DNA of 64,000 bases from Pectobacterium punjabense (GCF_012427845.1 NZ_CP038498.1:4340001-4404000); one strand, 5' to 3'. Counted from the first letter of the stretch, positions 19,846 through 29,268 are shown. Notes: generated by a model from the letters alone, not told the origin. Program-made: numbers and translations.

Positions 19846-20604
19846 TCAACACAACTCCAACTGTACCTTATGCTGTTCAATAATTTTCAGTACGCTGGGT
19901 GGTGGTGACTGATCGGTAAAAAGATAGTCGATCAAATCCATGTTGCCCAAGTTCACCATCGCATTACGGCCAAACTTGGAATGATCCGTCACCAGCATCA
20001 CGCAGCGAGAATTTTCAATAATCGCCCGTTTTGTGCGCACTTCATGATAATCAAACTCCAGTAATGACCCATCCATGTCAATACCGCTGATGCCCAAAAT
20101 GCCAAAATCCAGACGGAACTGAGAGATAAAATCGAGCGTCGCCTCCCCCATAATACCGCCATCACGGGTGCGTACTTCGCCACCGGCCAAAATCAGGCGA
20201 AAATCCTCTTTTGCGGTCAGTAGCGTTGCTACATTCAGGTTATTGGTGACCACGCGCAGATCCTTATGCTGCATCAGCGCATAGGCCACCGCTTCGGGCG
20301 TGGTGCCGATATCAATAAACAAGGTCGCCCCGTCTGGAATCTGGCTCGCCACCCGACGGGCAATACGTGCCTTTTCATCCGACCACATCATTTTACGATC
20401 GTGATAAGCCGTGTTAACCGAACTGGATGGCAATGCCGCACCGCCGTGGTGGCGATGGATTTTATTTTGCTCGGCCAGATCGTTCAAATCGCGACGAATA
20501 GTTTGCGGGCTCACCGCAAAATGATCCACCAGCTCTTCAGTACTGACATACCCCTGCCGACGCACCAGTTCAATAATGGCGTCATGCCGTTGTGTCTGCT
20601 TCAC
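19846..20604 (-). CDS. glpR: Glycerol-3-phosphate regulon repressor GlpR
   Basis: A DeoR-family repressor of 252 residues, the length of E. coli GlpR. The N-terminal HTH is QGYVSTEELVDHFAVSPQTIRRDLNDLAEQ (shown in part: residues ~15-44) and the effector domain begins around DGATLFIDIGTTPEAVA. It represses glpD, glpABC and glpTQ until glycerol-3-phosphate is present; candidate operators are seen at 26915-26950 and 63189-63206 in this window. It starts 24 nt after glpG, forming glpGR. Confidence 0.95.
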   Translation of the reverse strand: MKQTQRHDAIIELVRRQGYVSTEELVDHFAVSPQTIRRDLNDLAEQNKIHRHHGGAALPSSSVNTAYHDRKMMWSDEKARIARRVASQIPDGATLFIDIGTTPEAVAYALMQHKDLRVVTNNLNVATLLTAKEDFRLILAGGEVRTRDGGIMGEATLDFISQFRLDFGILGISGIDMDGSLLEFDYHEVRTKRAIIENSRCVMLVTDHSKFGRNAMVNLGNMDLIDYLFTDQSPPPSVLKIIEQHKVQLELC

Positions 20605-20628
20605 ATTTATCCCCTAAGACGCCCCGAT

Positions 20629-21462
20629 TTACCGGGGGTTTGTTTTATTATACGTGTCCCAAAAGGCCATCAATAGCCCGACAATCAGCCCTGCCACATG
20701 CGCGGCATTCGCTATCGACATACCTAAAATATCGAAATATCCGGCGACCAACCACAGTAAAGCGAAGGCCATCAGGCTGCGCGGCATGGCCAAATAACCG
20801 TCAGGTTCTCTTTCCCCTCGTAGCCAGACGTAGCCCATCAGCGCATAAACGACGCCAGACAGGCCACCAAAAGAGGTGCCGCTAAACCAGGACTGCGCCC
20901 AGCCGCTGACCAATGCGGAAACCAGCGTGATGACCAGCAATTTTCCGGTACCCAACACTTTCTCAACTGGCCCACCCAGATACCACCACCACATCAGATT
21001 GAACAAAATATGCAGCAGGGAAAAGTGCAACAAAGCATGACTGAACCAGCGCCATAGCTGTGCCTGTTGCCCTTCAGCCGGAAAGGCTAGCCAGGCCATC
21101 ACGCTCTCATAGCCCGAAATCTGCATCAGGATAAACACCGCAATCGTCACCACCATCACGGATAGCGTCAGCGGCCCAGCCTTTTGTTTCAAGGTTTGCA
21201 GGAAAGAATAGCGTTGGTATTGAATACCGGTGTCCATCGATCCCGTTTGCCAGCTGGCTGCCAAATAGCGTGGGTTTGTCGGATCGCGCAGAAAAATCTC
21301 CAGCGCCTCCTGAACGTTTCTCAGCTGTGTTTCATCGTCTAGCCACAGCTCAGCTTCATGCCCCTGAGGCCGCATCTCCAGATGGATCTGCTGCGTACGC
21401 ATGTAATCGACAAATGCCTGAGCCAGACGCGGGTTGGAGAGAGCAATAACGCGGATTGGCAT
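20629..21462 (-). CDS. glpG: Rhomboid intramembrane serine protease GlpG
   Basis: A six-TM rhomboid protease of 277 residues with a small cytoplasmic N-terminal domain. The catalytic Ser is in [19 protein letters not shown] and the catalytic His in [34 protein letters not shown] forms the L1-TM2 region. Start 21462 is picked by alignment with E. coli GlpG; the frame is open to 21504 (14 more residues) and neither start has a strong ribosome site. In E. coli it sits in glpEGR; here glpE is 4.3 kb away. Confidence 0.92.
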   Translation of the reverse strand: MPIRVIALSNPRLAQAFVDYMRTQQIHLEMRPQGHEAELWLDDETQLRNVQEALEIFLRDPTNPRYLAASWQTGSMDTGIQYQRYSFLQTLKQKAGPLTLSVMVVTIAVFILMQISGYESVMAWLAFPAEGQQAQLWRWFSHALLHFSLLHILFNLMWWWYLGGPVEKVLGTGKLLVITLVSALVSGWAQSWFSGTSFGGLSGVVYALMGYVWLRGEREPDGYLAMPRSLMAFALLWLVAGYFDILGMSIANAAHVAGLIVGLLMAFWDTYNKTNPR

Positions 21463-21665
21463 GGGTGTGTATCCGTAGCGAATAGATTTACCTAAAAATA
21501 TCATATTGCTTCGCGGGCAGGGGCGGAAAAAGTAAAAACGGCCTTCTTAACCGATAACATTCTACCAACTTCCGTTTACTTCCGTTTCACCGATCATCCT
21601 ATGACAGTAGTCACTTTTTAGCCGCAGACTCTCCTTTAGGCTCATAACCAACAACTGAGGTAAGC

Positions 21666-22877
21666 ATGTTTCTAGAAGAAAGACGTAATCAGATTCTGGC
21701 CTATCTGGCCAAACATGAACGCGCCAGCGTCGATTATCTGGCAACGGCCTTTGCCGTTAGCAAAGAGACTATCCGCAGTGATTTGAATCAACTGGCACGG
21801 TTGAACCTGATTCAACGCTGCTACGGTGGAGCCATGATCGTACGACGTCTCTTACAGTCCGAATTAATCGCCCCGTCTGGCGAGAATTTCGAAGTGCTGC
21901 TGAAGCGGTTAGAAAAACAGAACAGACATCAAACCAGCAAACAGAAAGGAAATTCGATGAACGGCAAGGTGTGTATTTTAGGATCGTTCAATGTTGATAT
22001 CGTCGCCAAGGTGATGCGTTTTCCCAAGGGCGGCGAATCCATCATGGCGCAGGGCAGCGCGATCGGCCCTGGGGGCAAAGGCGCTAACCAGGCAATGGCT
22101 GCCAGTCGGGCAGGTGCACAGGTTTATTTCATCGCTAAAGTGGGTACCGACCAATTTAGCCAGTTTGCCTACGATCATTTTACGGCATCAGACATTCACT
22201 CGTTCAAGTTGTACCAGTCAGATAGTGAACCTACGGGTAACGCGATCATTTACGTCTCGCAGCAAAACGGCGAAAACATGATCGCCATCCACCCCGGTGC
22301 TAACCAAACCATTACCGATGACGAAGTGGCCGCCATTGCGTCAGAGCTCACCACCTCAGACGTGCTGCTGGTACAGTTAGAGAATAACTTTTCTGCAACG
22401 CTGAACGCGATCAAGCTGGCCCATACGCTGGGCAAGAAAGTGATTCTTAACCCCGCCCCCTACTCCAGTGAAATTCTGCCCTATCTGGATTATCTCGATG
22501 TCATCACGCCTAACGAGACGGAAGCCTCGCTTTTATCCGGCATTGATATTCACGATGTTGACGATGCCAAAGAAGCGGCGCTGAAAATCGCTGCCATGGG
22601 AGCCAAACGCGTGATTATCACCATGGGTTCCCGCGGTGCGCTGTTATTGGACGGCAAGCAGTTCCAGCATATTCCTGCCTTTCCGGCACTGGGTGTCGAT
22701 ACGACCGGCGCAGGGGATGCATTCAACGGCGCGTTTGCCGCCGCGCTCGCTAACGGGCAGAACCTGGTGCAGGCCGCCACGTACGCCTCCGCCTTTGCCT
22801 CCCTCGCCGTTGAGCGGGAAGGGGCCTCTAACATGCCTGAGCATCAACAAGTTATTGCACGTTTATCGCAACGCTAA
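21666..22877 (+). CDS. PfkB/ribokinase-family sugar kinase fused to DeoR-type HTH
   Basis: A 403-residue fusion. Residues ~1-60 are a DeoR HTH (FLEERRNQILAYLAKHE, VSKETIRSDLNQLARLNLI), about 35 linker residues follow, and from ~98 a complete ribokinase starts (CILGSFNVDIVAKV, GPGGKGANQAMAASRAGA, ILNPAP, DTTGAGDAFNGAFAAAL with the catalytic Asp). ATG 21666 has a good GAGGTAA site. An internal Met at 21957 could give the kinase alone. It probably phosphorylates the substrate of the cassette and senses or regulates it; the substrate is unknown. Confidence 0.87.
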   Translation: MFLEERRNQILAYLAKHERASVDYLATAFAVSKETIRSDLNQLARLNLIQRCYGGAMIVRRLLQSELIAPSGENFEVLLKRLEKQNRHQTSKQKGNSMNGKVCILGSFNVDIVAKVMRFPKGGESIMAQGSAIGPGGKGANQAMAASRAGAQVYFIAKVGTDQFSQFAYDHFTASDIHSFKLYQSDSEPTGNAIIYVSQQNGENMIAIHPGANQTITDDEVAAIASELTTSDVLLVQLENNFSATLNAIKLAHTLGKKVILNPAPYSSEILPYLDYLDVITPNETEASLLSGIDIHDVDDAKEAALKIAAMGAKRVIITMGSRGALLLDGKQFQHIPAFPALGVDTTGAGDAFNGAFAAALANGQNLVQAATYASAFASLAVEREGASNMPEHQQVIARLSQR

Positions 22878-22921
22878 CGCGGAAAATCGCCCGCAACCGC
22901 TGTTTTTTGGAGAATAAAGAA

Positions 22922-23845
22922 ATGAAAACAATTGATGGTATCGTCCCTGTCATGCTGACCCCGTTCACCGAACAGAACGACGTCGATTATCCCGGTCTGG
23001 CGAAGCTCATTGACTGGTACATAGACAAAAACGTCGATGCGCTGTTCGCCGTGTGTCAGTCTAGCGAAATGCAGTTTCTCTCGTTAGAAGAACGCGTGGC
23101 CGTGGCACGCTTTGTGGTGGAACACGTGCAAGGCCGTATACCCGTGATTGCCTCCGGCCATATCAGCGACGATCTCAACGCACAGGTTGAAGAACTTTCT
23201 GCGATGGCGGAAACCGGCATCGACGCACTGGTACTGGTCACTAATCACCTCGATCCACAGAAAGCGGGCAGCGATACCTTCTTTGCCAATCTGAATCATC
23301 TGTTGGACGCCCTGCCGAAGACACTGCCACTCGGCCTCTATGAATGCCCAGCCCCTTATCGTCGGCTATTGAGTGATGAAGAGCTGACCTATTGCGCCAA
23401 TACAGGCCGTTTTGTGGTGCTAAAAGACGTCAGCTGTGACCTGGCTACCGTCACCCGCCGTGTGGAGTTGGTGCAGGGAACGCCGCTCAATATCATTAAC
23501 GCCAATGCCGCTATCGCATTCCCCGCGATGAAAGCGGGTTCACGCGGCTTTAGCGGCGTGTTCACCAATTTCCATCCTGAACTTTATGTATGGTTATATC
23601 ACCATTATCAAGAGAACCCTGCGCTGGCAGACGAACTGGCCGACTTCCTGTCACTGGCCGCCGTGACTGAAACCTTGGGCTACCCGAAAAATGCCAAGGT
23701 TTACCATCAGCGCCTCGGCACCTTTACCAGCATTCAGTGCCGCGTCAATAAAGATGACGTACTGGAGAAACATTGGGGATTAACCGTCATCCTCGATCAA
23801 ATTCGGCACGGAACGGAACACTACCAGAAAAAAATCACACGATAA
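22922..23845 (+). CDS. DHDPS/NAL-superfamily aldolase
   Basis: A class I (Schiff-base) aldolase of 307 residues related to dihydrodipicolinate synthase, N-acetylneuraminate lyase and 2-keto-3-deoxy sugar acid aldolases. The N-terminal IDGIVPVMLTPFTE, the catalytic Tyr in LGLYECPAPYRR and the Schiff-base Lys in FVVLKDVSCD are visible. ATG 22922 has GGAG 10 nt upstream. It is 44 nt after the kinase and in the same cassette as an ACS transporter, so it likely cleaves a phosphorylated or free keto-deoxy acid. The exact substrate cannot be read from sequence. Confidence 0.88.
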   Translation: MKTIDGIVPVMLTPFTEQNDVDYPGLAKLIDWYIDKNVDALFAVCQSSEMQFLSLEERVAVARFVVEHVQGRIPVIASGHISDDLNAQVEELSAMAETGIDALVLVTNHLDPQKAGSDTFFANLNHLLDALPKTLPLGLYECPAPYRRLLSDEELTYCANTGRFVVLKDVSCDLATVTRRVELVQGTPLNIINANAAIAFPAMKAGSRGFSGVFTNFHPELYVWLYHHYQENPALADELADFLSLAAVTETLGYPKNAKVYHQRLGTFTSIQCRVNKDDVLEKHWGLTVILDQIRHGTEHYQKKITR

Positions 23846-23930
23846 AAATAAGCGTCTATGGGTAACGGGAATAAATAAACCTTCTTGTTACCCTCTATAA
23901 AAAACCGCATTCACAGGGGAATATTTTATT

Positions 23931-24413
23931 ATGATTATTTGCGATCAGCGCGATTGGGCGCAGGAAAAGCATGCCCTGCACCCTATTATCCAAAAAGGGA
24001 TTGATTATATTAATCAAACTGATTTCGCCAGATTAACACCAGGGAAATACGATATTATTCCAGGCAAGATGTTTTGCCTGCTGCAAGAAACCGCTACGGT
24101 GCCTGCTGCACAAATGCGGGCAGAGTCGCACTTTAATTTTGTTGATATTCAATACCTCATTTCTGGAGAAGAGAGTATTGGTGTGGCGCGTGGCGCCAAA
24201 GAGCATACGGTTATCGAAAATAAAGCGGAACAAAACGATATCGTATTTTATACCGACACGCGAAACGAATCCTTTATTCATCTGCTGCCCGGAATGTTTG
24301 CCGTATTTTTTCCCGAAGATTTACATCGCCCTTGTTGTCAAACGCACGGTGAATCTTTTATCCGCAAAGCGGTAATCAAGATTCACCTCAGCCTGTTTAC
24401 GGAAAATAAATAA
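23931..24413 (+). CDS. YhcH/YjgK/YiaL family protein (DUF386)
   Basis: A 160-residue cupin-like protein of the YhcH/YiaL/EbgC family. Typical features are LTPGKYDIIPGKMFCLLQE, ESHFNFVDIQYLISGEE with metal-binding His, and FAVFFPEDLHRPCCQ. Family members (NanQ in sialic acid use, EbgC, YiaL) act as anomerases or accessory proteins in sugar catabolism. AT-richer than its neighbours. The next gene starts 1 nt after its stop, so it is coupled to the transporter. Confidence 0.88.
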   Translation: MIICDQRDWAQEKHALHPIIQKGIDYINQTDFARLTPGKYDIIPGKMFCLLQETATVPAAQMRAESHFNFVDIQYLISGEESIGVARGAKEHTVIENKAEQNDIVFYTDTRNESFIHLLPGMFAVFFPEDLHRPCCQTHGESFIRKAVIKIHLSLFTENK

Positions 24414-24414
24414 A

Positions 24415-25713
24415 ATGAAACAGACAACTGCCTCATCTACACCTGCTGCTGTAACGCAACCTTCGCAGAAAATATCTCGTCTGCGTTGGAATATTATCTT
24501 CATATTACTGATTGCTGCCGTGGTGAATTATCTTGACCGCGCTAATCTCAGTATCGCCAACACCACCATTTCAAAAGAGTTTGGCTTCAGTTCCACACAG
24601 ATGGGACTCCTGCTCTCCGCATTCTTATGGCCGTATGCCATCGCGAACCTGCCTGCTGGCTGGCTGGTCGATAAGTTCGGTCCGAAAAAAATGTTCTCCT
24701 GGGCTCTCGGTCTCTGGTCTGGGTTCACCATTCTGGCAGGCTTCGTCAATGGCTACGCCATGTTCTATGGCCTGCGTATGTTACTCGGGGTGTCTGAATC
24801 ACCGTTCTTCACCTCCGGAATTAAAATCACCCACCGTTGGTTCCCAAGTAATGAACGCGGCCTACCCACCGCCATCATCAATACAGGTTCGCAAATCGCC
24901 AACGCCATTGCGCCACCGATTTTGACCATTCTGCTGTTAACCATGGGTTGGCGTGGCATGTTTATCGCCATTGGGCTGGCGGGTATTCCGCTCCTGCTGG
25001 TCTGGATGAAGCTCTACCGTAACCCAACGCCACAGGAAGAAGTTGAAATCCATGGTCCTGTTGCCGCCCCGGAAACGCAAAAGCCAGACGCGCCAAAAGC
25101 AAGCTGGGGCTCTCTGTTTAAACACAAGACGACCTGGTTCATGATTCTGGGCAATTTCTCCATCATGTTTACCATTTGGGTCTATCTAACCTGGCTACCC
25201 AGCTATCTGGAGCGTTCTCTTGGATTCAGCTTGATGAAAACAGGTTGGGTCGCCTCTATTCCGTTCATGGCTGGTATTTTGGGCGTGCTGTGCGGAGGGA
25301 TAATTTCAGACCGTCTGATTCGTCGCGGCACCAATACCATTACCGCACGCAAAATTCCTATTGTATGCGGGGCAGCTCTCGCGGCGTGTTGCGTCGCTCC
25401 TGTGCCGTTCGTCAGTGACACAACATTATGTATCGCGCTGCTTTCTCTGGGATATTTCTTTTCTCAGATGCCTTCTGGCGTGATCTGGACGCTGGCGACC
25501 GATATCGCCCCGAAAGCACAGGTTGCCTCCCTGGGTGCCATCCAGAACTTCGGTGGTTTTCTCGGCGCGGCCAGTGCTCCCATCGTCACGGGTATCATTC
25601 TTGATATGACAGGCGCTTTCACCAACGTGTTTATCTTCGGTGCCAGTTTACTTATGCTAGGTGCTATCAGCTACGGCGTATTTGTCAAAAAGCCGTTGCC
25701 GGCTGAGCAATAA
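24415..25713 (+). CDS. MFS transporter, anion:cation symporter (ACS) family
   Basis: A 432-residue, 12-TM major facilitator. It has the ACS features AAVVNYLDRANLSIANTTI in TM1, GWLVDKFGPKKMF (A-like motif after TM2) and RMLLGVSESPFFTSGIKITHRWFP in TM4-5. ACS members import hexuronates, glucarate, galactonate and similar acids, which fits the aldolase and kinase of the same cassette. A hairpin at 25721-25746 ends the unit. Confidence 0.9.
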   Translation: MKQTTASSTPAAVTQPSQKISRLRWNIIFILLIAAVVNYLDRANLSIANTTISKEFGFSSTQMGLLLSAFLWPYAIANLPAGWLVDKFGPKKMFSWALGLWSGFTILAGFVNGYAMFYGLRMLLGVSESPFFTSGIKITHRWFPSNERGLPTAIINTGSQIANAIAPPILTILLLTMGWRGMFIAIGLAGIPLLLVWMKLYRNPTPQEEVEIHGPVAAPETQKPDAPKASWGSLFKHKTTWFMILGNFSIMFTIWVYLTWLPSYLERSLGFSLMKTGWVASIPFMAGILGVLCGGIISDRLIRRGTNTITARKIPIVCGAALAACCVAPVPFVSDTTLCIALLSLGYFFSQMPSGVIWTLATDIAPKAQVASLGAIQNFGGFLGAASAPIVTGIILDMTGAFTNVFIFGASLLMLGAISYGVFVKKPLPAEQ

Positions 25714-25720
25714 TGGTTCG

Positions 25721-25750
25721 CCTGCTGCGCCGTCAAACGCAGCAGGTTTC
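25721..25750 (+). terminator. Terminator of the sugar-acid cassette
   Basis: A 9-bp stem CCTGCTGCG (25721-25729) / CGCAGCAGG (25738-25746) is followed by TTTCC. It separates the cassette from the convergent glpE. Confidence 0.65.
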
Positions 25751-25755
25751 CACTT

Positions 25756-26130
<375 letters not shown>

Positions 26131-26230
26131 TCATTGTAACCTGCCTTTGGCAGCATAAAACCTATATGATTATAAGGTTATTAAGAAAAACAGCGCTTCG
26201 CATAATACGGATCACTTAAGCCCATGATTA

Positions 26231-26314
26231 GGGGAAACGCAGGGGATGGTTCCCGCAGGGACGCCTCACCCCTGTGGTCGCCCCATATCTCTCGATGCTT
26301 AAACGATCGGCATT
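26231..26314 (+). repeat. Interspersed structured repeat, copy 2
   Basis: Same element as 12757-12840. Stems are GGGG (26231-26234)/CCCC (26281-26284), CAGGGG (26240-26245)/CCCCTG (26269-26274) and TCCC/GGGA around GCA. Compared with copy 1 the second stem changes a C-G pair to G-C, a compensatory change that argues for a real structure. It ends about 35 nt before the VOC gene start. Confidence 0.7.
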
Positions 26315-26348
26315 AGGGCTTCGCATGGCGATAAAAAACGGTAATCCT

Positions 26349-26777
26349 ATGACACAAACCTACTGGAACCGCATGGTACCTGAACTTACCGTGACGGACT
26401 TTTCCACCTCTCTGCATTTCTACGTGAACATACTCGGTTTCGCCATAACGATCCGCCGTGAGAATCCAGAATTTGCCTATCTCAGTCTCGGCGAAGCACA
26501 GCTAATGCTGGAAGCGTTTCACGATGGAGGATGGAACACGGAGGCGCTAATCAGGCCTTTGGGACGGGGTATCAATCTTCAAATTGAGGTGGATGACGTC
26601 ATGCCGCTACTGGACAACCTGGCACATCATCGCATCCCGCTTTACCGACCGCTGAGAGATAACTATTACACAATAGACGCCAGCGAGAACGCGACAAAAG
26701 CCTGCCAGCGAGAGTTTTTGGTGCAGGACCCCGATGGTTATCTCTTACGCTTCAGCCAATATATCGAGCAACCGTAA
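26349..26777 (+). CDS. VOC superfamily (glyoxalase/bleomycin-resistance-like) protein
   Basis: A 142-residue VOC protein. It has the betaalphabetabetabeta beginning VPELTVTDFSTSLHFYVNILGF, a middle LGEAQLMLE, and the C-terminal FLVQDPDGYLLRFSQ with the metal-type Asp/Gly turn. It is probably a dimeric bleomycin-resistance-like binder or a small dioxygenase/glyoxalase relative; the substrate is unknown. ATG 26349 is preferred because longer reading frames run into the structured repeat. It is inserted between glpE and glpD, which are neighbours in E. coli. Confidence 0.85.
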   Translation: MTQTYWNRMVPELTVTDFSTSLHFYVNILGFAITIRRENPEFAYLSLGEAQLMLEAFHDGGWNTEALIRPLGRGINLQIEVDDVMPLLDNLAHHRIPLYRPLRDNYYTIDASENATKACQREFLVQDPDGYLLRFSQYIEQP

Positions 26778-26839
26778 CGCCTACAGGGGCAATATCGTCA
26801 AGAAAAGCCCCAAAAACCCGCTAATACCCCTTATTTTAA

Positions 26840-26855
26840 TGTGACAATTATCACC
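26840..26855. promoter_or_regulatory. Predicted CRP site upstream of glpD
   Basis: TGTGA-CAATTA-TCACC matches the CRP consensus TGTGA-N6-TCACA at nine of ten positions. It lies 126 nt before the glpD start and implies cAMP-CRP activation of aerobic glycerol-3-phosphate oxidation. Confidence 0.7.
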
Positions 26856-26914
26856 ATATTGTTAGCTCCATCACGCATAAATGTTTTTATTTGGTTAACC
26901 ATTGGCTGATTTGT

Positions 26915-26950
26915 TTGTTTTCGATTATTATAATGCTCGAAAACGAACAT
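26915..26950. promoter_or_regulatory. Predicted GlpR operators of glpD
   Basis: ATGCTCGAAAACGAACAT (26933-26950) closely matches the GlpR consensus ATGTTCGATAACGAACAT. A weaker half-site copy (TTTTCGATTATTATAATG) abuts it at 26915-26932. glpR is in this window, and the sites lie 30 nt before the glpD start. Confidence 0.8.
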
Positions 26951-26980
26951 TTTGATTTATTCGAGGGTGGAGGAAGAAAC

Positions 26981-28483
26981 GTGGAAACCAAAGATCTCAT
27001 CGTTATCGGCGGCGGAATTAACGGTGCAGGCATCGCCGCAGATGCGGCTGGGCGGGGTTTATCAGTCCTGTTGTTGGAAGCACAGGATCTCGCCTGTGCC
27101 ACGTCCTCCGCCAGCTCCAAGCTGATTCACGGTGGCCTGCGTTACCTTGAGCACTATGAGTTTCGTTTGGTCAGCGAAGCGCTGTCTGAGCGTGAAACGC
27201 TACTGAAAATGGCCCCGCACATTATTTTCCCGATGCGCTTTCGTTTGCCCCATCAGCCGCACCTGCGTCCAGCCTGGATGATTCGTATCGGCCTGTTTAT
27301 GTATGACAATATTGGCAAACGCGTTAGCCTGCCTGCCAGTAAGGGACTGAAATTCGGCGCAGAGTCGGTGCTTAAACCTGAACTGAAGCAAGGCTTTGAA
27401 TATTCGGACTGCTGGGTGGACGATGCGCGTCTGGTGGTGTTAAACGCGCAGGAAGTGACAAAACGCGGCGGAGAAGTCCGTACCCGCACCAAAGTGACCC
27501 GCGCTCGCCGTGAACAAGGCGTGTGGATTGTCGATGCCGTCGATTCACTGACCGGCGAAACCTTCACCTGGCGCGCCAAAGGCCTGGTGAACGCAACCGG
27601 CCCGTGGGTGAAAGAATTCTTCGATAATGGTCTGCAACTGAAATCGCCTTACGGCATCCGTTTGATCAAAGGCAGCCACATCGTGGTGCCAAAAGTCCAC
27701 AACCAGCCGCAGGCCTATATCCTGCAAAACAAAGATCACCGTATTGTGTTCGTGATCCCGTGGCAGGACGATTATTCGATCATCGGCACCACTGACGTGG
27801 AATACAAAGGCAATCCGCACGATGTGAAGATCGATGACAACGAAGTCGGCTATCTGCTGGATGTGTATAACGACCATTTCAAACAGCAGCTCACGCGTGA
27901 CGATATCGTTTGGACTTATTCCGGCGTGCGTCCGCTGTGCGATGACGAGTCCGATTCTCCACAGGCGATTACGCGTGATTACACGCTGTCAGTGGATGAT
28001 GATAACGGTCAGGCTCCTCTGCTTTCCGTGTTTGGCGGCAAGCTGACGACGTACCGTAAGCTGGCAGAGCACGCGCTGGACAAATTGCACAAATACTATC
28101 CGCAGGCAGGCAAAGCCTGGACGAAAGGGGCAGTACTGCCGGGTGGCGATATCTCGGGTACGCGTGATGACTACGCCGCCGCGCTGCGTCGCCGTTTCAA
28201 TCTGCCTGAATCACTGACGCGCCGCTACAGCCGTACCTACGGTTCAAACAGCGAACTGATTCTGGCAAACGTGAAAGGCCTCAGCGATATGGGTGAAGAT
28301 TTCGGTCATGACCTGTATGAAGTAGAGTTGCGCTATCTGGTCGAGAAAGAATGGGCCGTCACGCTGGACGACGTCATCTGGCGTCGTACCAAACTGGGCA
28401 TGCGCTTTGATGACGCGCAGAAACAGCGCATCAGCGACTGGTTAGCCAGCTACCGCCAACAGCAAGTGGCAAAAGCGGGTTAA
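26981..28483 (+). CDS. glpD: Aerobic glycerol-3-phosphate dehydrogenase GlpD
   Basis: A membrane-associated FAD enzyme of 500 residues that oxidises glycerol-3-phosphate to DHAP and feeds electrons to ubiquinone. The FAD motif DLIVIGGGINGAGIAADAAGRG is at the N terminus, SSKLIHGGLRYLEH and SGVRPLCDDESDSPQ follow, and FGGKLTTYRKLAEHALDKL is near residue 350. The start is GTG 26981 after a perfect GGAGGAAG site, giving the E. coli N terminus (M/VETKDL). Regulated by the CRP and GlpR sites just upstream; a terminator follows. Confidence 0.97.
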   Translation: METKDLIVIGGGINGAGIAADAAGRGLSVLLLEAQDLACATSSASSKLIHGGLRYLEHYEFRLVSEALSERETLLKMAPHIIFPMRFRLPHQPHLRPAWMIRIGLFMYDNIGKRVSLPASKGLKFGAESVLKPELKQGFEYSDCWVDDARLVVLNAQEVTKRGGEVRTRTKVTRARREQGVWIVDAVDSLTGETFTWRAKGLVNATGPWVKEFFDNGLQLKSPYGIRLIKGSHIVVPKVHNQPQAYILQNKDHRIVFVIPWQDDYSIIGTTDVEYKGNPHDVKIDDNEVGYLLDVYNDHFKQQLTRDDIVWTYSGVRPLCDDESDSPQAITRDYTLSVDDDNGQAPLLSVFGGKLTTYRKLAEHALDKLHKYYPQAGKAWTKGAVLPGGDISGTRDDYAAALRRRFNLPESLTRRYSRTYGSNSELILANVKGLSDMGEDFGHDLYEVELRYLVEKEWAVTLDDVIWRRTKLGMRFDDAQKQRISDWLASYRQQQVAKAG

Positions 28484-28520
28484 TCTGCGGTCACAGCAAA
28501 CGCCTTTTACTGCAATACAA

Positions 28521-28554
28521 AAGCGCCGTAGGTTGTTGCCTACGGCGCTTTTTT
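28521..28554 (+). terminator. glpD terminator
   Basis: A 12-bp perfect stem AAGCGCCGTAGG / CCTACGGCGCTT with a 6-nt loop is followed by a T run to 28554. Confidence 0.92.
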
Positions 28555-28572
28555 CATATCATCAACACGTCA

Positions 28573-28656
28573 TCACAGCCGTATCGGTTTACTATTCCAG
28601 ATAGCTTCCGCATATTCGCCGATGGTGCGGTCAGACGAGAAATAGCCCATGTTGGC
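28573..28656 (-). pseudogene. Detached duplicate of the glgP 3' end
   Basis: On the minus strand this encodes the last ~27 residues of glycogen phosphorylase ([18 protein letters not shown], then WNSKPIRL and a stop). It is about 88% identical in DNA to the true glgP end at 29331-29414, with several silent differences. Homology stops abruptly at 28656. It is in the same orientation as glgP, 758 nt away, and with the true end brackets an AT-rich small gene. Confidence 0.85.
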
Positions 28657-28774
28657 AGCAGTGCAACGGGGAATACCGAACACGCCAATGCAGATTAAAG
28701 TTGTCTGAATATATCAGGATGATACAGTATAAATATTGGCTTTAATGTTATGGATAATACGATTAAGGATGATG

Positions 28775-29194
28775 ATGAGCAGGAATACATGTTTAAAAAC
28801 AGAGAATAATAGAGTGATAATAAATAAATCATCTATTATTAAAATTTTTTTATTACCCACCTTTTTTTGGTGTTTCTTATCATTTTTATATGTTTTTTTT
28901 TGCGGCGATCGATATAGTGAGACGAATTTTTTTAATAGCTGGGATTTTTTAGCTTGGATTATGTTCTCCGGTTACATCATCTTTATTGGGGTTGTATCTA
29001 TTTGTTTACATTTCATAATGAAAAAATATTTCATCGGCGCGATGGCGATTATCATTTTTTTATTTATCATGGCAACTATAGATTTTGATTACGAGCTTTC
29101 ATCTTTACTGTTTATTATTATGTTCACCATCCCAATCTTTGGTTCGTTGACGTTGAAATATCTGCATAAAAAACACGACCAGCATATGGAATAG
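28775..29194 (+). CDS. Small AT-rich membrane protein, unknown
   Basis: Not recognised. It is about 140 residues, rich in Phe/Ile/Lys, with four predicted TM segments (roughly IIKIFLLPTFFWCFLSFLYV, FLAWIMFSGYIIFIGVVSI, FIGAMAIIIFLFIMA and SLLFIIMFTIPIFGSL). It ends in a charged KYLHKKHDQ tail. Three consecutive ATGs at 28769-28775 make the start uncertain; AAGGA precedes the last by 6 nt. Base composition is far more AT-rich than all neighbours, which suggests recent transfer. It lies between the two glgP 3' ends and has its own terminator. Confidence 0.65.
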   Translation: MSRNTCLKTENNRVIINKSSIIKIFLLPTFFWCFLSFLYVFFCGDRYSETNFFNSWDFLAWIMFSGYIIFIGVVSICLHFIMKKYFIGAMAIIIFLFIMATIDFDYELSSLLFIIMFTIPIFGSLTLKYLHKKHDQHME

Positions 29195-29268
29195 CGACCT
29201 CATTAGAAAACATTAAGATGAATCATTGAAAATTCGCATACATCCGATAAAAATGCTAACCATAATAT

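Noticed and set aside
26274..26348. Longer N terminus for the VOC protein
   Set aside because: The extra codons come from the structured repeat that is also found at 12757, so the ATG at 26349 is preferred.
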